Positions 36,189 through 43,751 of a DNA stretch of 64,000 bases are shown here, in pieces. The notes under the pieces are model-generated. The model did no database searches, was not told the origin of the DNA, and saw only the letters and a program-made list of their open reading frames with translations. This DNA comes from Euryarchaeota archaeon UBA552 (GTDB lineage: Archaea; Thermoplasmatota; Poseidoniia; Poseidoniales; Thalassarchaeaceae). Both the position numbers and the translations under genes were made by a program. Positions within the stretch are counted from its first letter, which is position 1. The number at the start of each line of letters is the position of its first letter. The stretch covers positions 7,541 to 71,540 of the forward strand of contig DAMH01000009.1 of the NCBI GenBank assembly GCA_002499585.1, written 5' to 3'.

Positions 36189-37031
36189 TCAGATCTCGGA
36201 CAACTCTGCTAGACCGACAGAAATTAATGTCTCACTGAATCTCTTAGAGAACAAATGAACTTCGCCGCTGACTATGGATATTTCACGGCCTTCCTCGTCT
36301 ATCACGGGATCTTCACTGTCTTGAATAATTCGGATTCGGACCAGATTTACGTCAGTCTCAGATGGTGTAGGAGGCGGTGGAGAGTCGATGTATCCTGCGT
36401 CAATAGCCCTTATTCGGTCTTCCTCATCAATTTCTGGATCATCCCAATCATTGGATCTTTTTGGACTAGGACTGGGCAGGGGGGCCAGTCCATCCTGATC
36501 TTCGCCATCATTGAATCTGCTTAAACTAGGCTCGCCCACCGAAATGTCTTCACTGTCCTCCACGCCCATCAGGACGTTCCATGAAGATAACCTCCGGAAA
36601 CGCTCGACAGACAGTGATATCTCAGAGTGGAATGATCTCTCTTTTGCATCCATCTTCGACCAGTCAATCGTGACACCGCTTTTCCTCCCCGTTTTGCCTC
36701 TGTCCTCTAACAGCGATTCAATAACTGCGTTGTTAGTAAGCGCGTTCAATCTCAGGTTAGCTAGATTGCGCAGTTGGGTCCGAATATTGGATATCCTTCT
36801 GGTCGCGGTGGATAAGCGGGCGCTACCAATCCCCTCCCGCCTCATTTGATCTACCTCTTGTTCTAAGTGGATAACCAACTTAACGACAAGGCTCCAAAAA
36901 TCTGGAAATGGGAGTTTGACAGGTACCTGTTTCGACCTTTGCTGTCTGGCAACCTCGAATATTGCCTTCTCTATCCTGTCCAACTCGACACTGGTAAGGG
37001 CATCTGCCTGATCATCGTCCACCCCTCTCAC
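36189..37031 (-). CDS. Putative GINS-complex subunit (Gins51/Sld5-like)
   Basis: The 280-residue protein begins with a helical region (about 15-150) carrying conserved-looking KLPFPDFWSLV and long amphipathic helices. A low-complexity acidic/proline linker (about 165-235, DSPPPPTPSE) follows. It ends with a small beta domain, EVHLFSKRFSETLISVGLAE, like the B domain of archaeal Gins51 (strand, Leu-Pro-type turn, helix ending in GLAE). If correct, it binds MCM and recruits replication factors. Evidence is domain order and C-terminal similarity, not a strict motif. GTG start. Confidence 0.6.
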   Translation of the reverse strand: MRGVDDDQADALTSVELDRIEKAIFEVARQQRSKQVPVKLPFPDFWSLVVKLVIHLEQEVDQMRREGIGSARLSTATRRISNIRTQLRNLANLRLNALTNNAVIESLLEDRGKTGRKSGVTIDWSKMDAKERSFHSEISLSVERFRRLSSWNVLMGVEDSEDISVGEPSLSRFNDGEDQDGLAPLPSPSPKRSNDWDDPEIDEEDRIRAIDAGYIDSPPPPTPSETDVNLVRIRIIQDSEDPVIDEEGREISIVSGEVHLFSKRFSETLISVGLAELSEI

Positions 37032-37136
37032 CTGTACTACCGTTGAGTTAGCGATCCTTCAATGATTCCTAACCGCCACACGAATTAAGCTTCATGATTC
37101 CGACGCACTCAATAGCATATGCTTCCTCCCCAGAGT

Positions 37137-37221
37137 GCAGGTGTACCCGAGTGGTCAAAGGGGGCGGGCTCAAGATCCGCTGCATAGTGCTTCGCAGGTT
37201 CGAATCCTGCCGCCTGCACCA
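37137..37221 (+). tRNA. tRNA-Leu (anticodon CAA)
   Basis: Class II tRNA. Acceptor GCAGGTG pairs with CGCCTGC, the D arm contains CCCGAGTGGTCAAAGGGG, the anticodon stem GCGGG/TCCGC encloses CTCAAGA (anticodon CAA), and a long variable arm TGCATAGTGCTTC precedes the T arm GCAGG-TTCGAAT-CCTGC. Discriminator A, with CCA encoded at 37219-37221. No intron. Confidence 0.95.
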
Positions 37222-37285
37222 AGATGTATGAATAAACGTAGATTGCCTGATTATGAGCAGAAATGCTGTCATATTGGAACACCAA

Positions 37286-37291
37286 TTAAAA
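37286..37291 (+). promoter_or_regulatory. TATA-like box before the large protease gene
   Basis: TTAAAA centred about 27 bases upstream of ATG 37315. It supports that ATG, which begins a clean signal peptide, over the ATG at 37228. Confidence 0.4.
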
Positions 37292-37314
37292 CAATAGAGC
37301 ACCTCTTCAGATCT

Positions 37315-40300
37315 ATGTCGTCTATGAGGATGTCATCTGGAACACTCGTGCTACTGATGATTTTGAGCGTTATGTCACCATTTGTCCAAGCAGACACACA
37401 AATGCCTGAAGATTCGAAAACCACGAACTCGCTTTTTCCTCATGACACACCGACGATCGACGCACTCTCTCCAGAATTACAGTGGTCCATTGCGAGAGCA
37501 AACTACCCCGTAGCGACCCTACCAACCGACTTTGAGCCACGTGATTGGACCATCATTACGAAAAGCGTAGAATCTTTGACGACCATAACGCATTCGGAAA
37601 AAATTACACCAGTTACATTTCTTGAGAACTTTTACACAGTCCCAGGTGATTCAATTGACATCAGAGATCTCAGGATCCTTCAGGACCTAAACAAGATCGA
37701 GCTCTTCTACCCTGATGATCCGGGCTTGGAACCGGTTTCTATGTCAGTTCCAAATGATCCATTGGTTACTGACCAATGGCACCTAATCAACACTGGTCAG
37801 GACGGCTCTCAAGGTGTGGACCTCAACATCACCGGTGCATGGGACAGATACAATGGTTCAGGAGTCTTGATCCGAATCATAGACGATGGATTGGATGTGA
37901 ATCATGAAGACCTACAAGCAAATCACGATCAAGCAACATCCTATGATTACTGTGACAATGATCCAGATCCGAGTCCGGTTGAAACCTCTGACAACCACGG
38001 AACTGCCGTAGCAGGCGTGGCTGCGGGCATTGGAAACAACAATATTGGTATTGCCGGGGTGGCTTGGGGGGCTTCTCACAATCATGCAAGGTTCCTTTGC
38101 GGTGGCAGCGTTGTACCCGCTTTGTCTGATTTCAATCAGGTTATCGATGTTTATCACAACTCATGGGGATATGGTGGCGCAGGGTATCAAGGTTTGAGTC
38201 CGAGTAGTGCCGCTATGCTCCAGGCAGGGGCTTATGAGGGAAGGTCCTCGCTGGGGAGCATATTCACATTCTCAGCGGGAAATGAGTACACGGCGGACGA
38301 AAACGTAAACCAGAAAGGATTCCAGAAGTCCAGATACACAATAGCGATAGGTGCCGTGACGTACGCCGGGGTACAATCGTGGTATTCCAGTATCGGAGCA
38401 CCTGTTTTGGTCGTTGGTCCCTCTAATGGCGGATCTCTAGGAATCACAACAGCGGATAGAACTGGAGCCGAGGGTTACAGTTCTACAAATTACACAAATA
38501 CATTCGGTGGGACCTCATCCTCCGGGCCAAAGGTTGCAGGCCTGACAGGATTGATACTCGAAGCCGATCCGTCATTAACATGGAGAGACATACAGGGAAT
38601 TCTGGTACACTCTTCAACAAAAAATGATCCGAGTCATGAGAACTGGTCGGTCAACGGAGCGGGACTCCCAGTCAGTCACTACTACGGCTTTGGCATGGTC
38701 GACGCCACAGCTGCCGTCAACTTAGCAGAAAATTGGACGTATCTCGGACCGGAGGTCAACGTCTCCTCCCCCCTCTACACCCCGTCGGTTAATATCCCAT
38801 CCAGTGGATCACCATTATCATTTAGCCACACCTTCAATGACATGGTAAATATTGAGAGCGTGGAATTGTTCATGGATATAGATCATCCTGACCCGGAAGA
38901 TCTGATAATCACACTCACATCTCCCGATGGCTACACTTCTATACTTGCAGACACCAATCCGGCAGACTATGGTAACATGAGATTCCACGACATGGTGAGT
39001 ATGCACCATTATGATGAGATAAGTTCTGGAACTTGGACAATCGAAATACTAGACGTGAACCCCAGTGCTTCGGATGGCACCGTAAATAACTGGCAACTAG
39101 TTGTGCACGGAACGGAAGCCGATGCTGACGGGGACGGCTGGACTGATGAGGAGGAGGCTTTGTGCGGATCCCTTCTTAGCGACCCAATTTCAACACCAAG
39201 TGATATCGACGAGGATGGCACCTGTGACGCAATGGATGACGATGTGGACGGAGATAGCTGGATCAATGTGGCCGAGCTAGCCTGCGGTACCGACCCTTAT
39301 GATTCACTAAGCACACCGATATCTGATACAGACTTGGACGGCCTGTGCGATGATGTTGACATGGACGATGACGGAGATGGAATTGAAGACAATATGGACG
39401 CATTCCCCTTGGATGGCCAAGCATGGAATGACACGGACAGTGATGGAATGGCCGATGAGACTTACAAACCGGTTTGCTGCAACTACGAATCCGAAGACTT
39501 CGAGAACCCGTCAATAAACTCCACATTTCAGTTCGAACTCGGGTCTCCGCCCATCTGGATCAGAAATAATTCAGCCTCCAATACCGGTAACTATTCCATG
39601 AGGGCAGGCCAAGTTTCAGACAGTTCAGCTTCAACGATAAGTATGACTTTGAGCACAGGAGAAGCGAACGGTAGTTTTGCGCTCAAGGTTGATTCCGAAA
39701 CCAACTACGACTTCCTTGTGTTTTACATAAACGAAATTCAAATCGAGTCGTGGTCAGGTAATGTAGACTGGACAACATTCAGTTTTGAGTTAACAGCAGG
39801 GACGAATGTTCTGAAGTGGTCTTACATCAAGGATTACACTGTGTCGTCGGGCCTAGATACCGCTTGGATTGATGATATCTCCCTTCCCACCAGCCTCTTC
39901 ATGACGAACCCAGAAACAACAGACTTCGGAACCAACAGGGATCATGATGATGACAACGACGGAGTCGATGACGAATTAGACCAATTCCCGCTGGACGGGT
40001 CAGAATCAGCAGACTTCGACGAAGATGGGATCGGGGACAATTCAGACTTGGATGATGACAACGACGGATGGTTGGATTTGATTGAGTTACAGTGCGGCTT
40101 CGATCCACGGGACAACTCATCCGTACCATCAGACTATGATCAGGATACCGTGTGTGACTTTCTAGATCCGGATGATGACAATGATGGTTACTCTGATACA
40201 GTTGACGACTTTCCCCTGAATACCTCTGAGTGGGTAGATTCTGACTTAGATGGCCTTGGCGATAACTTTGATCTTGACGATGACGACGATGGGTACAATG

Positions 40301-41694
40301 ACACTGATGACGACTTCCCACTCGATCCCTCTGAATGGGATGACCTAGACGGTGACGGAGTTGGTTCAAACGAGGATACAGATGATGACGGTGACGGGGT
40401 TTTGGACATTGATGATGCATTCCCGAATGATCAAGATGAATTCATTGACACCGACTCTGATGGTGTAGGCGACAATGCTGACACCGATGATGACGGTGAC
40501 GGGGTGTTAGATGTGAATGACATATTCCCCCTAAACTCGACTGAATGGTCGGATTTTGACTTGGATGGTTTAGGAGATAACTCCGATGAAGACGATGATA
40601 ATGACGGAATCGATGACTCTGATGACATGTTCCCCAACGACCAAAATGAATACGTCGACACAGACTCCGATGGGCTTGGTGACAATGCTGACACCGACGA
40701 TGACGGTGATGGCACACCAGATGTCAATGATGCCTTCCCTCTGGATCCACTTGAGACAATCGACACGGATTCAGACGGAATCGGTGACAATACCGATATC
40801 GACGATGACGGAGACGGCGTTCAGGATGAACAAGATGCGTTCCCAAAGAGTCCAGCTGAGTCAGTTGACTCGGATGGCGATGGACTCGGTGACAACGCCG
40901 ACACCGACGATGATGGTGATAGCATCCCGGATTTTGACGATATTTTCCCGCTTAACGCCGGCGAGTGGTCTGATTTAGACATGGACGGAATTGGCGATAA
41001 TGCAGATTCTGATGACGACGGCGATAACGTGTCGGACGTCGATGATGCATTCCCCTCCAATTCTGACGAGTGGTCGGATTTCGACATTGATGGAATTGGC
41101 GATAATGCAGATCTCGATGATGATGGAGATGATGTGGATGACGAGAGTGATAATTGTCCCGAAACGACCAGTGTAATGGGAGCTGCAGATGCCAATGGGT
41201 GTGCAGCACAACAAAGAGACACGGATGGCGACGGGATTACTGACGATCTGGATTCTGACGATGACGGCGATGGATGGACAGACATACAGGAAGTTGCTTG
41301 TGGATTCCCAGAGCTGGATTCCTCTACATCCCCGATTGATACAGATGATGACGGCCTGTGTGATGTAATAGACCAAGACGATGACGATGACGGAGTTTTG
41401 GATTCCGATGACGCCTTCCCCTTGGATGGCACAGAAACAATAGATTCTGACGAGGATGGAATCGGTGACAACTCAGATTCCGATGACGATAATGACGGAG
41501 TTTTGGATTCCGATGACGCCTACCCACTCGACTCATCGAGAACGTTTGATGAGAGAATCCTCATGGTTGCAATTGGCTTGGGCTCGATACTTGGCACCAT
41601 CTTGGTGATGACTTCACTCCTCGGTTTCAGAAGACGACCCAAGAGGGCTAAGAATGAAGACATTCAAATCATGCTAGAAGCACTGGAAGAATGA
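37315..41694 (+). CDS. Giant surface subtilase with P domain and type-3 calcium repeats
   Basis: A 1459-residue kexin-like S8 protease. A signal peptide covers about 1-25. The catalytic residues are D190 (IIDDGLDVNHEDL), H228 (NHGTAVAG) and S401 (GGTSSSGPKVAG). A proprotein-convertase P domain lies at about 495-600 (DHPDPEDLIITLTSPDG, SGTWTIEILD). From about 601 to 1410 runs a long array of Asp-rich DxDxDG units like thrombospondin type-3 repeats, interrupted near 725-870 by a beta-rich jelly-roll-like segment. A membrane span is at about 1415-1437 with a basic tail. The repeats would bind Ca2+ and act as a rigid stalk on the cell surface (inference). Confidence 0.93.
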   Translation: MSSMRMSSGTLVLLMILSVMSPFVQADTQMPEDSKTTNSLFPHDTPTIDALSPELQWSIARANYPVATLPTDFEPRDWTIITKSVESLTTITHSEKITPVTFLENFYTVPGDSIDIRDLRILQDLNKIELFYPDDPGLEPVSMSVPNDPLVTDQWHLINTGQDGSQGVDLNITGAWDRYNGSGVLIRIIDDGLDVNHEDLQANHDQATSYDYCDNDPDPSPVETSDNHGTAVAGVAAGIGNNNIGIAGVAWGASHNHARFLCGGSVVPALSDFNQVIDVYHNSWGYGGAGYQGLSPSSAAMLQAGAYEGRSSLGSIFTFSAGNEYTADENVNQKGFQKSRYTIAIGAVTYAGVQSWYSSIGAPVLVVGPSNGGSLGITTADRTGAEGYSSTNYTNTFGGTSSSGPKVAGLTGLILEADPSLTWRDIQGILVHSSTKNDPSHENWSVNGAGLPVSHYYGFGMVDATAAVNLAENWTYLGPEVNVSSPLYTPSVNIPSSGSPLSFSHTFNDMVNIESVELFMDIDHPDPEDLIITLTSPDGYTSILADTNPADYGNMRFHDMVSMHHYDEISSGTWTIEILDVNPSASDGTVNNWQLVVHGTEADADGDGWTDEEEALCGSLLSDPISTPSDIDEDGTCDAMDDDVDGDSWINVAELACGTDPYDSLSTPISDTDLDGLCDDVDMDDDGDGIEDNMDAFPLDGQAWNDTDSDGMADETYKPVCCNYESEDFENPSINSTFQFELGSPPIWIRNNSASNTGNYSMRAGQVSDSSASTISMTLSTGEANGSFALKVDSETNYDFLVFYINEIQIESWSGNVDWTTFSFELTAGTNVLKWSYIKDYTVSSGLDTAWIDDISLPTSLFMTNPETTDFGTNRDHDDDNDGVDDELDQFPLDGSESADFDEDGIGDNSDLDDDNDGWLDLIELQCGFDPRDNSSVPSDYDQDTVCDFLDPDDDNDGYSDTVDDFPLNTSEWVDSDLDGLGDNFDLDDDDDGYNDTDDDFPLDPSEWDDLDGDGVGSNEDTDDDGDGVLDIDDAFPNDQDEFIDTDSDGVGDNADTDDDGDGVLDVNDIFPLNSTEWSDFDLDGLGDNSDEDDDNDGIDDSDDMFPNDQNEYVDTDSDGLGDNADTDDDGDGTPDVNDAFPLDPLETIDTDSDGIGDNTDIDDDGDGVQDEQDAFPKSPAESVDSDGDGLGDNADTDDDGDSIPDFDDIFPLNAGEWSDLDMDGIGDNADSDDDGDNVSDVDDAFPSNSDEWSDFDIDGIGDNADLDDDGDDVDDESDNCPETTSVMGAADANGCAAQQRDTDGDGITDDLDSDDDGDGWTDIQEVACGFPELDSSTSPIDTDDDGLCDVIDQDDDDDGVLDSDDAFPLDGTETIDSDEDGIGDNSDSDDDNDGVLDSDDAYPLDSSRTFDERILMVAIGLGSILGTILVMTSLLGFRRRPKRAKNEDIQIMLEALEE
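39115..41545 (+). repeat. Tandem Asp-rich coding repeats in the protease stalk
   Basis: Degenerate units of roughly 35-36 codons encode D-x-D-x-D-G calcium loops alternating with DDxFPLD-type spacers. Some copies are nearly identical at DNA level: a 29-base stretch ending GATGACGCC occurs at 41387-41415 and again at 41492-41520, 105 bases apart. Recent duplication or gene conversion is likely, and array length may vary between strains. Confidence 0.85.
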
Positions 41695-41710
41695 CAAACG
41701 GAGCCAAATA

Positions 41711-42955
41711 ATGGCTAAAATTAGAACTTTCCCTGAAGATTTTCAGGTTGACGAACAAGAACCGAAACCGGGACTGGTCGTCAGAGCAGATCCCAACCAA
41801 CCATTCATCGTCTTCAGGCTACGGAAAAAGGGGTGGGAGACTCAAGCTCTTCTGGCGAAAATTTCGAAAGACAGAGGAATCCCCCCCTCTGCATGGGGTC
41901 TTTCTGGGCTGAAAGACAAGAGGTCTGTCACCACCCAGTTAGTATCCCTCCCTCATAGATACGCTCCTGATAGAGTCATATCTGGAAAAGACTGGGAACT
42001 AGTTTTCTTTGGTGGGTCCAATCGCCCACTGAAGTCGGGAGACCACCAGGGAAATATGTTCAACATACTAGTCCGGGACATCACCAATCGCGGGGTACAA
42101 CTTCTCCCTGGTCGAATTTCTCAAATGAAAAAGATAGGGATACCAAATTGGTTTGACTCTCAGAGGTTTGGATCAGCATCTAGAGGACAACTGCCTGGGA
42201 GTTTTGTCGTGCAAGGCGATTTAATCGGAGCCATGAAGATCCATTTGACAGGACCACAAAAATTCGACAGATCTTCTAGAAGGAGAGATAAAAATCGATT
42301 AAGTGAGATATGGCCAAATATCCATAAAATCGACGCTAATTCGCTTGAATACAGACCTTTTGCTAGGATTCTCAAAGCTTGGAAAACCCCCAACTCTTCA
42401 ACAGATGAATCAGCAAGACTAGCCTATCAAGCAGTACCAAAATCCCTGAGAGGCCTTTGGCTATCTTCTTGGCAGTCAGCATTATGGAATGACGCACTGA
42501 GGGAAATCTTACATTCAGCGTATGAGAATCATCTTCTTAGGTCTGTAGAAATTGGTGTTGGCGGCCCTGTAATATACCCAGAGGCCCCGGTTGGAAGAAG
42601 GGGAAAATCAAAACACTCTCTGGTTCAGAGCATATCGAGGGTACTTGGATCCATCCCCAAAGTCCTAGAAATGCCTACACCATTCCCAAATGAAAATCGG
42701 CTTGTGCACCCAACTATTTCCAGAAGGATCTCTAAAACATCACCAAAATCCCTGGAGGTATTAGAGGATCTAAAAATTAAGATCGCCACATTCGACCGTG
42801 AGACTGTGATATTTCCTAATGATTTTAGTTGGGATGACCCTGAAATAGATGACGTTCATGGATCTCCCAAACATAAGAGATGGAAATGTAAGATTTCGTT
42901 TAAGCTGCCGAATGGGGCCTACGCAACAAATGTGGTCAGACGACTTTTTGATTGA
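41711..42955 (+). CDS. truD: tRNA pseudouridine synthase TruD
   Basis: Makes pseudouridine in tRNA (position 13 in the well-studied homologues). FPEDFQVDE at the N-terminus and GLSGLKDKRSVTTQ with catalytic D69 are diagnostic. GDHQGNMFNILVRDI, PNWFDSQRFGSA and the closing LPNGAYATNVVRRLF are also typical. The 414 residues fit the archaeal form, which has a larger insertion domain than the bacterial one. ATG 41711 starts 16 bases after the protease stop. It converges on the HAD gene. Confidence 0.95.
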   Translation: MAKIRTFPEDFQVDEQEPKPGLVVRADPNQPFIVFRLRKKGWETQALLAKISKDRGIPPSAWGLSGLKDKRSVTTQLVSLPHRYAPDRVISGKDWELVFFGGSNRPLKSGDHQGNMFNILVRDITNRGVQLLPGRISQMKKIGIPNWFDSQRFGSASRGQLPGSFVVQGDLIGAMKIHLTGPQKFDRSSRRRDKNRLSEIWPNIHKIDANSLEYRPFARILKAWKTPNSSTDESARLAYQAVPKSLRGLWLSSWQSALWNDALREILHSAYENHLLRSVEIGVGGPVIYPEAPVGRRGKSKHSLVQSISRVLGSIPKVLEMPTPFPNENRLVHPTISRRISKTSPKSLEVLEDLKIKIATFDRETVIFPNDFSWDDPEIDDVHGSPKHKRWKCKISFKLPNGAYATNVVRRLFD

Positions 42956-42961
42956 TAATGG

Positions 42962-43699
42962 TTAATCCTCTAGCAATCTTCCTAACATTTCAATTACCCC
43001 TTTGGGGCCTTTATTTCTGGTTATTGAAGTGGCCGATGACTTGACAACGTCGAGATGATCATCTACCGCCACTGAAAACCCTGTCAGGTTAAACATTGGA
43101 ACATCATTCAGCGCATCCCCACATGACAGGACCCGTTCTGGTTCAACCCCCCTTCTTGGAAGCATTATTTCTAGCGCTGTCCTCTTGTTAATTCCTGTCT
43201 CTGTGACATGGATTGCAAATCCCGTCCCAACAATCCGGAGATCGGAGAATTCAGATTCCTTCAGTAGCTCCCTCATTTTTCCTATATCCTGTGGTCCTGA
43301 TATGCACCATTCGGTTTCCCTCCATCTGTTTGACTCTATACCTCGGGGGTCAATCGAATTGATTTTTGTTGATAGCCATTCAATGGATTCCCTGCACCTA
43401 TCGCCATTGGCTCGCAGCTCTATTTGCTGTCCTTTTGGACCGTCCCACAAAACTCCTCCATTCTCTGCGATGATAAACCCAGAAAGGCCAAGGGCTTGAT
43501 GTATAGGCGTGAGGTTCGGCAGCGTCCGACCTGAGGCCAATGAGACCGTGACCCCCCTTTCTTCAACACTCTTCACTAGTTTGATCAGGCCTGGTACCAT
43601 CCCCCCTCTGTCCATCAGAGTACCATCTACATCGAACACAATCATGTCAATTTCATCAATTCCGGGAATGTCCAGACCACCCTCAGTCGGTACGACCAT
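42962..43699 (-). CDS. HAD-superfamily phosphatase, phosphoglycolate/Cof type
   Basis: A 245-residue hydrolase. The nucleophile and acid/base Asp are D23 and D25 in VFDVDGTLMD. Motif II is in VSLASGRTLPN, the IIB-type cap begins GFIIAENGGVLWDG, the conserved Lys is in NKRTALEIML, and motif IV is SCGDALNDVPMF. It resembles archaeal phosphoglycolate phosphatase and sucrose-phosphatase-like enzymes; the true substrate is uncertain. Divergent from the P-type ATPase with a 52-base gap. Confidence 0.87.
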   Translation of the reverse strand: MVVPTEGGLDIPGIDEIDMIVFDVDGTLMDRGGMVPGLIKLVKSVEERGVTVSLASGRTLPNLTPIHQALGLSGFIIAENGGVLWDGPKGQQIELRANGDRCRESIEWLSTKINSIDPRGIESNRWRETEWCISGPQDIGKMRELLKESEFSDLRIVGTGFAIHVTETGINKRTALEIMLPRRGVEPERVLSCGDALNDVPMFNLTGFSVAVDDHLDVVKSSATSITRNKGPKGVIEMLGRLLED

Positions 43700-43751
43700 G
43701 CCCCTCGGGATAAACCGCAGTTTGAAGTTCTACGGGCTCACATAGCAATAC

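Noticed and set aside
37135..37314. N-terminal extension of the giant protease frame back to 37135
   Set aside because: The first part translates tRNA-Leu, and the ATG at 37315 gives a clean signal peptide with a TATA-like box 27 bases upstream.
40188..41471. Long minus-strand open frames opposite the Asp-rich repeats (Ser/His/Arg-rich)
   Set aside because: They are the antisense of GAT/GAC repeats, with low-complexity composition and no domain; a by-product of codon periodicity.
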